DNA of 64,000 bases from Donghicola eburneus (GTDB lineage: Bacteria > Pseudomonadota > Alphaproteobacteria > Rhodobacterales > Rhodobacteraceae). Numbering within the stretch: the first letter of the stretch is position 1; each line of letters starts with the position of its first letter. The translations under genes and the position numbers were made by a program. Under the pieces are notes generated by a model, which was not told the origin of the DNA, searched no databases, and saw only the letters and a program-made list of their open reading frames with translations. Positions 8,221 to 16,635 of this stretch are shown here, piece after piece. The DNA is taken from contig NZ_FOXY01000004.1 in NCBI RefSeq assembly GCF_900115865.1, positions 310,001-374,000 of the forward strand, in the 5' to 3' direction.

Positions 8221-8255
8221 AAGGGCCACCGTAGTGCTTCACGGCGGCCCTTTTT
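8221..8255 (+). terminator. Rho-independent terminator
   Basis: AAGGGCC (8221-8227) pairs with GGCCCTT (8246-8252) and CCGT (8229-8232) with ACGG (8241-8244), with an 8-nt loop and a T5 run at 8251-8255. It ends the 8.1 kb RNA unit and separates it from arfB. Confidence 0.8.
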
Positions 8256-8327
8256 CATTGTCAAATTGCACGTCTGGCCCACGTATGGTTTGCGTATGGC
8301 AAACGTCATGACGTTCGGAGGGCACCC

Positions 8328-8741
8328 GTGCTGCGTGTAAACGACAAGATCACAATTCAGGACTGGGAACTGACCGAGCAGTTCACCCGCAGTTCGGGCC
8401 CCGGCGGCCAGAATGTGAACAAGGTGTCAACGGCGGTCGAACTGCGGTTCGAGGCCGAGCGCAGCCCCGCGCTGACCGACTCTGTGAAACGACGTTTGAA
8501 GAAGCTGGCTGGGCGCCGCTGGACCTTGGACGGGGCGCTGATCCTGCGGGTCGAGGACACCCGCAGTCAGGCCCGCAACCGCGAGATCGCCCGCGAGCGG
8601 CTGGTGGAACTGATCCTGAAATCCCTAGAAGTCCCCAAACGCCGCATCCCCACCAAGCCTACCAAAGGCTCTGTCCGCCGCCGCCTCGACGCGAAGAAGC
8701 AGCGGGGGGAAGTGAAGGCGCTTCGGGGGAAGGTGGAGTGA
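8328..8741 (+). CDS. arfB: Alternative ribosome-rescue factor ArfB (peptidyl-tRNA hydrolase, class I RF-like)
   Basis: A 137-residue protein with the catalytic GGQ motif in SSGPGGQNVNKVST (G26-G27-Q28) and a basic C-terminal tail rich in Arg and Lys (from about residue 105), which in ArfB enters the empty mRNA channel of a stalled ribosome. It hydrolyses peptidyl-tRNA on non-stop complexes. The codon-recognition domains of RF1/RF2 are absent, as expected for this family. Start is GTG at 8328 with CGGAGGG 5 nt upstream. It ends 3 nt before the convergent ImmA/IrrE gene. Confidence 0.93.
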   Translation: MLRVNDKITIQDWELTEQFTRSSGPGGQNVNKVSTAVELRFEAERSPALTDSVKRRLKKLAGRRWTLDGALILRVEDTRSQARNREIARERLVELILKSLEVPKRRIPTKPTKGSVRRRLDAKKQRGEVKALRGKVE

Positions 8742-8744
8742 ACT

Positions 8745-9284
8745 CTATGAGTCCATGTCAACTTGTTCACTAAGCCCCAAGTTTTTTAGCCTCCACTGCA
8801 TTGCCGAAGGTGAAACCTGAAATGTTCTGTATAGCTTAGTAAGCGGTGCTTTCGAACTTCCAAGCGTTGATTTCTCTTTTGCGATCTCAGCTTCAAGCAA
8901 CTCTCTGGGCATGAGTATTTTAGCAGCAAAAGCATTCGCTTGACGTTCATGTACCAGTTTGATTTCGCTATTTGCATACTTTCCGATATGCGCATCGCTA
9001 CGATACATCTTGTTGTCGTCCAAGCCATTACCAATGAGGCTTCTGTGAAGCGCAAAGTGGCCAAGTTCGTGCGCAAGTGTAAAACGCTGCCGATATGGGT
9101 GTTCACTGGAAGCGGTGCTGATTTTATATCGGCCGTTTTCGCAGGCGATTTCACCTGAAATTCCCTGCTCAAGATTGGCAGACATTTCAACAGCCAGGCC
9201 CAAGGAACGAGCAATTTGCTCAAGAGGGACAGGCGCCTTAATCAGTAGCGGTCGAATTCTTTCGTATACGTTTGCTTCACTCAT
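8745..9284 (-). CDS. ImmA/IrrE family metallo-endopeptidase
   Basis: A 179-residue zinc protease of the COG2856 type. The HELGH motif is at residues 72-76 and the likely third ligand is Glu113 in VHERQANAFAAKILMP. Family members cleave repressors, such as ImmR in mobile elements or DdrO in Deinococcus, but no DNA-binding partner is encoded next to it. Instead its start (ATG 9284) overlaps by 8 nt the end of a small membrane protein gene, implying coupled translation. Codon use and base composition are clearly more A+T rich than the flanking genes, which points to acquisition by transfer. Confidence 0.88.
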   Translation of the reverse strand: MSEANVYERIRPLLIKAPVPLEQIARSLGLAVEMSANLEQGISGEIACENGRYKISTASSEHPYRQRFTLAHELGHFALHRSLIGNGLDDNKMYRSDAHIGKYANSEIKLVHERQANAFAAKILMPRELLEAEIAKEKSTLGSSKAPLTKLYRTFQVSPSAMQWRLKNLGLSEQVDMDS

Positions 9285-9717
9285 CTTCGGTCCATTCGGC
9301 ATCTGTATCAACGAAATCTGCCAAGTCCTCGTCGTCCAACCCAAGTTCGTTCATCCTGACTTGAAGTTGACTGATGAACTCATCATCACCGATTGCCTTT
9401 CTAATTAAAGCAATGGAGTCACTTTGCAAGTACTCGAAGGTCGCAGCCTTTGCGGCCTCCTTAGCCGCTTTGCAAGCCTCAGCTTCAACGTCCTTCTTGA
9501 AAATTCCGTAACCAAGGAAGGCGATCAGTGCTAAGCCAAGTCCTAAAACACCTAGCACAACCTCTACCATGGTTACCGAAAGTGCTAAGACTTCCGACCC
9601 AGCTTCCTCAGCATTCGCATGCTTGTTAAAGCTCAGTAATATAAAGAAAAACCATACAATTTGAAGGGCGGCGATGAAGGCGACCAAATTTTTGTAGAAA
9701 TGAAAAGTTTTCCGCAT
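9277..9717 (-). CDS. Small two-helix membrane protein, partner of ImmA/IrrE protease
   Basis: A 146-residue protein not recognised as a named family. Two hydrophobic helices (about 11-30 and 47-70) flank a short acidic loop. A positively charged Ala/Lys/Glu helix (about 75-95) comes next, then a strongly acidic C-terminal tail ending in DTDAEWTEDE. The layout suggests an inner-membrane protein with a cytoplasmic helical domain. It is the first gene of a two-gene unit with the ImmA/IrrE protease and shares its A+T-rich composition. It might act as sensor, substrate or target of the protease; none of these is shown. Confidence 0.75.
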   Translation of the reverse strand: MRKTFHFYKNLVAFIAALQIVWFFFILLSFNKHANAEEAGSEVLALSVTMVEVVLGVLGLGLALIAFLGYGIFKKDVEAEACKAAKEAAKAATFEYLQSDSIALIRKAIGDDEFISQLQVRMNELGLDDEDLADFVDTDAEWTEDE

Positions 9718-9768
9718 GAATTATCTATGGACCGCTAAATTTAAAAATCTGCTAATGTTGTAAGAAGT

Positions 9769-11058
9769 TCAAACCACAACCTCTCTTCTCTCCTGCTCCC
9801 CAACCCCGAACACGCGCTTGTAGCGTTCGATTTCGTCCTTGGGGCCCATCGCTTTTTCGGGGTTGTCCGAGAGTTTGACCGTCGGGCGGCCGTTGGCGCT
9901 GACGGCTTTGCACACCAATGAGAACGGGGCGAGGGCGTCGTTCGGGGCCAGCCCTCGGAAATCGTTGGTCAGGAGCGTGCCCCAGCCAAAGCTGACGCGG
10001 ACGCGGCCGGCGAATTGGGCGGAGAGGGATTCAATCTGGTCCACGTCCAGCCCGTCCGAAAAGATCACCAGTTTCTGGGTGGGGTCCTCGCCCCTGTCTT
10101 GCCACCAGCGGATGGCGGTTTCGGCGCCAGAGGCCGGATCGCCGCTGTCGATGCGGATGCCCGTCCAGCCTGCCAGCCAGTCGGGCGCACGCTTCAGGAA
10201 GCCGTCGGTGCCGTAGGTGTCGGGCAGGATGATGCGCAGGTTGCCCGAATGCTCCTCGTGCCAGTCGGCCAGCACCTGATAGGGGGCCTCTGCCAGTTCG
10301 GCGTCGGTTTCGGCCAGCGCGGCGTAGACCATGGGCAGTTCGTGGGCGTTGGTGCCGATCGCCTCGACCTCGCGTTTCATGGCGATGAGGCAGTTGGACG
10401 TGCCGGTGAATTTGTCCCCCAGCCCCTCCATCATGGCTTGGACGCACCAGTCCTGCCAGAGGAAAGAATGACGGCGGCGTGTGCCGAAGTCCGCGATTTT
10501 CAGGCCGTCGATGGTGCGCAGGCGCTGCACCTTTTCCCACATCTGGGTCATGGCGCGGGCATAGAGGACCTGCAGTTCAAAGCGGCCCATTTCATTCAGG
10601 ACAGCGCGGCCGCGCAGTTCCATCAGCACGGCGAGGGCGGGGATTTCCCAGAGCATGACCTCGGGCCACGACCCTTCGAAGGTCAGCTCGTACTGGCCGT
10701 CGATTTTCTCGAGGTGATAGGGGGGCAGGCGCAGGTTTTCGAACCACTCCATGAAGTCGGGGCGGAACATCTGGCGTTTGCCGTAGAAGGTGTTGCCGCG
10801 CAGCCATGTGGATTCCCCGCGGGATAGCGATAGGCTGCGGATGTGGTCCAGTTGCTCGCGCAGCTCGCCCTCGTCAATCAATTCGGCGAGGCGGACGGTT
10901 TTGCTGCGATTGATCAGGCTAAAGGCAACGCGGGTGTCCGGTTTGTTGCGGAACACCGATTGACACATCAGCAGTTTGTAGAAATCGGTGTCGATCAGGG
11001 ACCGGACGATGGGGTCGATCTTCCACTTGTGGTTATAGACGCGGGTGGCGATGTCCAT
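9769..11058 (-). CDS. pncB: Nicotinate phosphoribosyltransferase
   Basis: A 429-residue enzyme that joins nicotinate and PRPP (with ATP) to give nicotinate mononucleotide in NAD salvage. The N-terminal [14 protein letters not shown] and the substrate-loop regions [12 protein letters not shown] and [12 protein letters not shown] are typical of the PncB branch. Its own auto-phosphorylated His is expected near the middle of the chain. ATG at 11058 is the natural start. It is the third gene of a same-strand series pncA - hybrid kinase - pncB, 59 nt after the kinase. Confidence 0.95.
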   Translation of the reverse strand: MDIATRVYNHKWKIDPIVRSLIDTDFYKLLMCQSVFRNKPDTRVAFSLINRSKTVRLAELIDEGELREQLDHIRSLSLSRGESTWLRGNTFYGKRQMFRPDFMEWFENLRLPPYHLEKIDGQYELTFEGSWPEVMLWEIPALAVLMELRGRAVLNEMGRFELQVLYARAMTQMWEKVQRLRTIDGLKIADFGTRRRHSFLWQDWCVQAMMEGLGDKFTGTSNCLIAMKREVEAIGTNAHELPMVYAALAETDAELAEAPYQVLADWHEEHSGNLRIILPDTYGTDGFLKRAPDWLAGWTGIRIDSGDPASGAETAIRWWQDRGEDPTQKLVIFSDGLDVDQIESLSAQFAGRVRVSFGWGTLLTNDFRGLAPNDALAPFSLVCKAVSANGRPTVKLSDNPEKAMGPKDEIERYKRVFGVGEQERREVVV

Positions 11059-11117
11059 GGCACGGATCCCTTGCGGTCGCGGTAACAGGACAGGTGTACG
11101 CTAGGCGTGCCTTGTTA

Positions 11118-13349
11118 TCAAAGCGGTTTTTCCACGACGGGGCGCTCTGACAGGACCTGATGTAGGGTCTCGAGCAGTTGGACCTTGCGCACGGGTTTGG
11201 TCATGAAATCGTCCATGCCCGCTGCGATGCAAGAGTCGCGGTCGTCCTTTTGGGCGTTGGCGGTCAGGGCGATGATATAGGGTTGGGGCAGGTCGAGCGT
11301 TCGGATGCGGCGGGTCGCTTCGATCCCGTCAACGCCGGGCATCTGCATGTCCATCAGGATCAGGTCGGGATGGGCGGCAGTCGTGGTGTCGATCGCTTGC
11401 TGTCCATCTTCGGCAAAGAGGATCTCTGCCCCGCATTTTTCGAGGAATTTGCTCATGAGCATACGGTTGGTGGCGTTGTCCTCGGCCACTAGGACGGTGC
11501 GGCCGGTCAGATCCTCTGGCGCGGGGGCGGGGGTTTCGGCGGTGGGTAGTTCTTCGATCGTGCGGCGGGTGGCGCAGGGCACGGGCAGGAAGAGCGAGAA
11601 GCAGGAGCCTTGGCCCTCGTGGGAGACGGCGGTCAGATCGCCACCCATTTCGCGGGCCAGATGGCGCGAAATGGCAAGGCCGAGGCCCGCGCCACCGAAC
11701 TCCTGCGCGGTCGTGTCTTCGGCCTGTGCGTAGTAGCCAAAGAGGCGGCGCATGCCGTCTTCCGAGATGCCGATCCCGCTGTCCGTCACGTCCACGGCAA
11801 AGCGGCAGGTGTTGGCGATGCGCGAGCCTTGGACTGAAACGGTGACGCCGCCGGTGGGGGTGAACTTGATCGCGTTGTCGATCACGTTGACCAGAATTTG
11901 GCGGATGCGCCCTTCGTCTGCGTAGATCATCGGCAGATCGTCGGGCAGGTCGATGGAGAATGACAGGCCCTTGGCCTCTGCGCGGGGGCGGAGCAGGCCG
12001 TCGAGTTTGTCAAAGAACTCGTGCAGTTCGAACACATTGGAGGTGATCTTGAGCTTGCCTGCTTCGAGTTTGGACAGGTCGAGGATGTCGTTCACGATCC
12101 GCACCAGAGACTCGGCGGTGTCCTGAAGGGCGGCCACATACTGGCGCGACTGGTCCGAAAGGTCCTGTTCAGCCAGCAGATCCGCGAGGCCGACGATGCT
12201 GTTCATCGGGGTCCGGATTTCGTGGCTGGTGGTGGCAAGGAATTCGGTCTTGGCCCGCTCGCTGCGTTCGGCCTTGAGCATGGCTTCGGCCAACTCGGTT
12301 TCGCGCGCCTTGGAGTGGGTGATGTTGCGCTCGATCGCGATCATGCCACCCGCGTTCTGGGCGACATCCGGCAGGGGCACGAGGTTGGTTTCGACCCAGA
12401 TCGGCTCGCCCGCCTTGGTGTAGTTCTGCACTTCGATCCGGAGAGGCGTGTGGGTGGCTGCGGCGTGGTCAATCTTGGCAATTGTTTCGCGCGAGGTGAG
12501 CGGCCCATTCAGCAAGCCATTGGGGCGGCGGCCCATCACTTCGTTGAGGCTGTAGCCCGTCAGGCGGGTAAAGGCGTCGTTCACCCACGTGATGCGACCG
12601 GTTTTGTCGAAGACGATCACCGAGTCATTCGCGTTTTCAGCCACGGCGGCCAGCTGCTGCAGGTACTTTTCGTTTTTCACAAGCTGCTGGTTCGCCTTGC
12701 GCAAAGAGGCTTGGGCCGTTTCGGCTGCGCTGCGGTCCGCGTCCTGTTGCTGGAAGCTGGCGTCGGTGAATTCGATGAGCCGATAGGCGACGTACGCCAA
12801 AAGGAGCGACGCCAGCGTTTCGTATGCCAGTTGCGGCGAGGCCCCGATTGTCATCCAGCGTACGGACAGGATCAGGATCAGAGCGCAGCCGTAGATCAGC
12901 AGGCGGATGAAAATGGCGGGCGGGTTGTAATAAAGAATGGCCCCTGAGTTCATCACCGCTGCGAACAGGTAGCAGATGACGAACATGTCGATGGTTTCAT
13001 TGGGCTGCAGCGCCGCAGCGCCAATCACGACCGCAGAAAAGAGCACGGCCTGAAATCCGGCGGTGACGGTGCTGAACCGCAGTTCCGGTGTCAGAGGGCC
13101 GCCCTTGTCCAGACGCTTGAGCGATTGGTTGAGCGAGATGGTGTCCAGTGCCTCTGCCATACATACCGCGACCACGGCGACGGCGGTCAGGTGCCAAGAG
13201 TACGGGAAATACAGGATCAGCGCCCCAAGCGAGCCCACGACCAGACGCACATACATGAGGTCAAGCCGTCCGCCGACATAGTCGCGGAACTTGCCCTCTT
13301 TGGCCGAGAGCTTTTGGTTTTGATCTTGCGGCGCGGTGGCGTCACTCAT
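11118..13349 (-). CDS. Hybrid sensor histidine kinase (membrane-PAS-HisKA-HATPase-REC)
   Basis: A 743-residue kinase. Several hydrophobic segments span residues 33-190, followed by a short coiled linker, a PAS domain (about 232-345), HisKA with phospho-acceptor His376 in TTSHEIRTPMN, the ATPase domain (DSGIGI, GGAGLGLAIS) and a C-terminal receiver (LILMDMQMPG, MTKPV). The ATG at 13349 is preferred to one 36 nt upstream because of the AAAGAGA upstream. It lies between pncA and pncB on the same strand with gaps of 69 and 59 nt. No cognate regulator is adjacent. Confidence 0.92.
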   Translation of the reverse strand: MSDATAPQDQNQKLSAKEGKFRDYVGGRLDLMYVRLVVGSLGALILYFPYSWHLTAVAVVAVCMAEALDTISLNQSLKRLDKGGPLTPELRFSTVTAGFQAVLFSAVVIGAAALQPNETIDMFVICYLFAAVMNSGAILYYNPPAIFIRLLIYGCALILILSVRWMTIGASPQLAYETLASLLLAYVAYRLIEFTDASFQQQDADRSAAETAQASLRKANQQLVKNEKYLQQLAAVAENANDSVIVFDKTGRITWVNDAFTRLTGYSLNEVMGRRPNGLLNGPLTSRETIAKIDHAAATHTPLRIEVQNYTKAGEPIWVETNLVPLPDVAQNAGGMIAIERNITHSKARETELAEAMLKAERSERAKTEFLATTSHEIRTPMNSIVGLADLLAEQDLSDQSRQYVAALQDTAESLVRIVNDILDLSKLEAGKLKITSNVFELHEFFDKLDGLLRPRAEAKGLSFSIDLPDDLPMIYADEGRIRQILVNVIDNAIKFTPTGGVTVSVQGSRIANTCRFAVDVTDSGIGISEDGMRRLFGYYAQAEDTTAQEFGGAGLGLAISRHLAREMGGDLTAVSHEGQGSCFSLFLPVPCATRRTIEELPTAETPAPAPEDLTGRTVLVAEDNATNRMLMSKFLEKCGAEILFAEDGQQAIDTTTAAHPDLILMDMQMPGVDGIEATRRIRTLDLPQPYIIALTANAQKDDRDSCIAAGMDDFMTKPVRKVQLLETLHQVLSERPVVEKPL

Positions 13350-13418
13350 TGCATTCGGTCTCTTTGCGGCAGGACCTACACCCAAGCACCTTGTAAAAGA
13401 ACTGTGGACGTCGATCCT

Positions 13419-14027
13419 TTAGTCCACAACCCGAACGGAATTCTGCGCCATCTGGGAAAGCGCATATTCCAAAGACCCTTCCAGATCAATGGCACGGCAG
13501 GCCCGCAGGTCTACTGTGACATCAAATCCCTGACGGGCTGCGTCGAGAGCCGAATACGCCACGCAAAAATCAGTTGCGAGTCCGGCTAACGTGACCTTTT
13601 GCACATTTATCGTGCGTAAGTAACCCGTTAGGCCAGTCGGCGTGGTCCTGTCATTCTCGAAAAACGCTGAGTAGCTGTCGATGTCGCGGCGGAAGCCTTT
13701 GCGAATGATCATGTTTGCGGCGTCCGTTTGCAAATCGGCGTGAAATTCAGCGCCTTGGGTGCCCTGAACACAATGATCAGGCCACAAGACTTGGGTGCCG
13801 TAAGACATCTCTACGGTTCCGAAGGGCTCTTTGCCCGCGTGCTGGCTGGCAAAAGAGCTGTGTCCTCCGGGATGCCAGTCTTGGGTCAAGATACAGGCCC
13901 CGTAGTCGGGCAGCATTGCGTTGATCAGGGGAACGACGGCCTCGCCGTCGGGGACGGCGAGCGCACCGCCAGTGCAGAAGTCGTTCTGCACATCTATGAC
14001 TATCAGAGCCGTATCTGCGTACTGCAT
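13419..14027 (-). CDS. pncA: Nicotinamidase
   Basis: A 202-residue isochorismatase-fold hydrolase that converts nicotinamide to nicotinate for PncB. The catalytic triad is visible as Asp12 (VIDVQNDF), Lys110 (IIRKGF) and Cys155 (ATDFCVAYS); metal ligands are Asp50, His52 and His56 in QDWHPGGHSSF. Together with pncB it forms the nicotinamide-to-NaMN salvage route. It starts the minus-strand series and diverges from trhO. Confidence 0.95.
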   Translation of the reverse strand: MQYADTALIVIDVQNDFCTGGALAVPDGEAVVPLINAMLPDYGACILTQDWHPGGHSSFASQHAGKEPFGTVEMSYGTQVLWPDHCVQGTQGAEFHADLQTDAANMIIRKGFRRDIDSYSAFFENDRTTPTGLTGYLRTINVQKVTLAGLATDFCVAYSALDAARQGFDVTVDLRACRAIDLEGSLEYALSQMAQNSVRVVD

Positions 14028-14129
14028 TGTGATTTTTTCATCCCATCTGAGTCTACGCTAGGGTGCGGGCGGGGCGGCGTCAATCATGCCTCTTGATCGC
14101 ATTTGACGAGGGGAATAAGTGCATCGGCC

Positions 14130-15047
14130 ATGTATTATATTGCTGCTCTCTACCAATTCACCCGTTTCGACGATCCCGCTGCGCTTCAGGGGCCCTTGAA
14201 GGCTGTCTGTGATGCGGGGGATGTCAAAGGCTCGCTCTTGCTCGCGCGCGAGGGGATCAACGGCACCATCGCTGGTCCGCGTGATGGTCTGGACGCTGTG
14301 CTGGCCCATATCCGTAGCCTGCCCGGGTGCGCAGGGCTGGAGTGGAAAGAGGCAACGGCCGAGAAGGCGCCCTTTCCCCGCATGAAGGTGCGGTTGAAGA
14401 AAGAGATCGTAACCATGGGCCAGCCCGACGTGGACCCCACGGCCCATGTGGGCAACTACGTGGAGCCCGAGGAATGGAACGAGCTGATCCGCAGCCCCGA
14501 TGTGGTGACCATCGACACCCGTAACGACTATGAGGTGGCGATCGGAACGTTCGAGGGCGCGGTCGATCCGATGACCAAGTCCTTTCGTGAATTCCCCCAG
14601 TGGTGGGAAGAGAACAAGGACCGCTTTCACAACAAGCGCGTGGCGATGTTCTGCACTGGTGGCATCCGCTGCGAGAAGTCGACGAATTTCCTGCTGCAGC
14701 AGGGCGTGCCCGAGGTGTACCACCTAAAGGGTGGGATTCTGCGGTACCTCGAAGAGATGCCCGAAGAAGAGAGCACGTGGGAAGGTGAATGCTTTGTGTT
14801 CGACGGGCGGGTGTCCGTGGGCCACGGCTTGAAGGAAGGGCCGCACGAGTTGTGCCACGCCTGTCGCCGCCCCATCCTGCCAGAGGACAAGGGCCGTCCT
14901 GAATATGAGGCGGGTGTGAGCTGTCATCAGTGCGTGGACGAGACGACTGATGCGGACAAGGCGCGGTTCCGCGAGCGGCAGAAGCAGATGGCACTGGCCC
15001 GCGAGCGGGGAGAGACCCATTTGGGGACGTTGTCACTGGACGAGTGA
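14130..15047 (+). CDS. trhO: tRNA uridine(34) hydroxylase TrhO (rhodanese family, YceA)
   Basis: A 305-residue protein with an N-terminal acylphosphatase-like domain ([14 protein letters not shown]) and a rhodanese domain whose active-site loop is [11 protein letters not shown]. TrhO makes 5-hydroxyuridine at tRNA position 34 using oxygen. The C terminus has a CHACRRP plus CHQC pair suited to zinc. ATG 14130 is the likely start because homologues begin [18 protein letters not shown] lies rather far upstream. It is divergent from pncA and is followed at once by a GC-rich hairpin. Confidence 0.92.
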   Translation: MYYIAALYQFTRFDDPAALQGPLKAVCDAGDVKGSLLLAREGINGTIAGPRDGLDAVLAHIRSLPGCAGLEWKEATAEKAPFPRMKVRLKKEIVTMGQPDVDPTAHVGNYVEPEEWNELIRSPDVVTIDTRNDYEVAIGTFEGAVDPMTKSFREFPQWWEENKDRFHNKRVAMFCTGGIRCEKSTNFLLQQGVPEVYHLKGGILRYLEEMPEEESTWEGECFVFDGRVSVGHGLKEGPHELCHACRRPILPEDKGRPEYEAGVSCHQCVDETTDADKARFRERQKQMALARERGETHLGTLSLDE

Positions 15048-15050
15048 TGC

Positions 15051-15067
15051 AGGGGGCGCTGCCCCCT
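15051..15067 (+). terminator. GC-rich hairpin after trhO
   Basis: AGGGGGC and GCCCCCT with a 3-nt loop start 3 nt after the trhO stop. It is followed by CTTGG rather than a full T-run, so termination may be partial. Confidence 0.5.
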
Positions 15068-15116
15068 CTTGGCCGTTGGCCAATTCACCCCCGGGGTATT
15101 TTACCCAAGAAAGAGA

Positions 15117-15422
15117 TTAGCGTTTGCGGCGGCCGCCTTTGGATTTCGAGATGAAGTCGGGCGGCCGTTTTGCGACCCATGCAAAGAATTTGGCAAGCTG
15201 CGGATGAGCGCGCAGGGATTCGGGCGTGTTGTAGTGGCGCGCGAGCTCTGTTTCGCTGATCGCGGCGTGGATTTCTTTGTGGCAGATGTGGTGGATCAGG
15301 ATGGTCGGGCCACCTTTGCCGCCGCGCAGGCGCGGGATCAGGTGGTGCAAGCTTTGCGGGACGCCCGGTGGGATCGGGCGGTCGCAAAGGGGGCAGATCG
15401 GATTGGGGTGCTCTTGTGTCAT
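15117..15422 (-). CDS. Small HNH endonuclease-like protein
   Basis: A 101-residue protein with an HNH-type core: a CPLC pair (residues 10-13), SLHHLIPRLRGG, then HHICHKEIHAAI, which supply the Cys and His ligands and the likely catalytic His. The tail is basic (SKSKGGRRKR), suitable for binding nucleic acid. Small stand-alone HNH proteins of this type are common in Rhodobacteraceae and of unknown role. It is convergent with trhO and divergent from the flavoprotein gene. Confidence 0.8.
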   Translation of the reverse strand: MTQEHPNPICPLCDRPIPPGVPQSLHHLIPRLRGGKGGPTILIHHICHKEIHAAISETELARHYNTPESLRAHPQLAKFFAWVAKRPPDFISKSKGGRRKR

Positions 15423-15477
15423 CGGGGCCTCGGTGGGTAATCATGGCGCGAATTCTGTTCGGAACAAGGGGGCTGGC

Positions 15478-16635
15478 ATGGTCGAGGTTGTGGATGCGCT
15501 GGTGATCGGCGCGGGACCCGCTGGGCTGATGGCGGCCGAAATGCTGGGCGCCGAGGGACGGCGCGTGGTTGTTCTGGAGGCTAAGCCGAGTGTGGCGCGC
15601 AAGTTCCTGATGGCGGGTAAGTCGGGCCTGAACATCACCAAGGACGAGGAGATGTCGGCGTTTGTGGCGGCTTATGGTGCGGGGGTGGAGCCTTTGGTTC
15701 CGGCGTTGCGCGACTTTGGGCCGGTCGAGGTGATGGGCTGGGCCGAAGATCTGGGCGTGCCCTTGTTCGTGGGCAGTTCAGGGCGGGTGTTTCCGAAGGT
15801 GATGAAAGCCTCGCCCTTGTTGCGCAGTTGGTTGCGGCGGCTGGACGGATACGGGGTCGAGATTCGGGTGCGGCATCGCTGGGCCGGTTGGGATGGCGAT
15901 GACGTGTTGGTCGATGGGCCGGAGGGGCGTGTCGTGTTGCGCGCTGGTGTGACTGTGCTGGCATGCGGTGGTGCGAGCTGGGCGCGGCTGGGGTCGGACG
16001 GTTCTTGGGCGGAGTATGTGGGGGATGTGGCCCCGTTCCAGCCTGCGAACATGGGGTTTCTGGTCGATTGGTCAGAACATATGGCCAAGCATTTTGGCGA
16101 GCCGGTGAAGGATGTGGCCCTGATCGCGGGGGATCAGGTAGAGCGGGGGGAGTTCGTTGTCTCGGCCCGCGGGGTCGAGGGCGGCGGGATTTACGCTGTT
16201 TCGCGGGCGGTTCGAGAGGGGGCGGACCTGCGCGTGGACCTGCTGCCGCATTTGTCCGTGGACGAGGTGCGCAAGCGTTTGGCGCGGGGCAAGGCGAAGG
16301 ATTCGCTGGCCAACCGGCTGCGCAAAACGTTGTCGATGCCGGCGGTGAAGGTGGCTTTGGTACAGGAATTCGCGCGGCCTTTGCCCGATGATCTGGCGCC
16401 TGTGCTGAAGGGGTTGCCTTTGGCCTTGGCGGGGCCGCGTCCCTTGGACGAGGCGATATCGGTCGCGGGTGGACTGCGGTTCAGCGCGCTGGACGGGAAT
16501 CTGATGCTGCGGGAGCGGCCCGGTGTGTTTGCCTGCGGCGAGATGCTGGATTGGGAGGCCCTGACGGGGGGCTATCTGCTGACCGCGTGTCTGGCCAGTG
16601 GGCGCTGGGCAGGCTTAGCCGCGGCGCGGTATTAA
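15478..16635 (+). CDS. NAD(P)/FAD-dependent oxidoreductase, TIGR03862 flavoprotein (HI0933-like)
   Basis: A 385-residue flavoprotein. The FAD-binding GxGxxG is seen as VIGAGPAGLMAAE (residues 9-21), and the KSGLNIT and CGEMLDWEALTGGYLL stretches are characteristic of the HI0933/YhiN group. The substrate is unknown. ATG 15478 is used because it opens directly into the Rossmann motif; the frame is open further upstream but overlaps the divergent HNH gene. Its stop overlaps the convergent holA gene by 4 nt. The gene is notably G-rich at third codon positions. Confidence 0.9.
   Translation: MVEVVDALVIGAGPAGLMAAEMLGAEGRRVVVLEAKPSVARKFLMAGKSGLNITKDEEMSAFVAAYGAGVEPLVPALRDFGPVEVMGWAEDLGVPLFVGSSGRVFPKVMKASPLLRSWLRRLDGYGVEIRVRHRWAGWDGDDVLVDGPEGRVVLRAGVTVLACGGASWARLGSDGSWAEYVGDVAPFQPANMGFLVDWSEHMAKHFGEPVKDVALIAGDQVERGEFVVSARGVEGGGIYAVSRAVREGADLRVDLLPHLSVDEVRKRLARGKAKDSLANRLRKTLSMPAVKVALVQEFARPLPDDLAPVLKGLPLALAGPRPLDEAISVAGGLRFSALDGNLMLRERPGVFACGEMLDWEALTGGYLLTACLASGRWAGLAAARY

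Larger units (their letters stand above)
8083..8255 (+). ncRNA. Candidate structured small RNA / leader with SD-anti-SD helix and terminator
   Basis: The 303-bp gap between yhhQ and arfB holds an AAAGGAGGTGGTCCAG stretch (8081-8096) that is, apart from one G-U wobble, complementary to the 3' end of alphaproteobacterial 16S rRNA. A downstream CCGCCTCCT (8201-8209) can pair with AGGAGGTGG (8083-8091) over 9 bp with one wobble. A rho-independent terminator closes the unit at 8221-8255. A TTGACA at 8031 may mark a promoter, although no -10 box is evident at normal spacing. The unit could be a regulatory RNA, or the mRNA of the 18-residue peptide at 8096. Confidence 0.4.
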
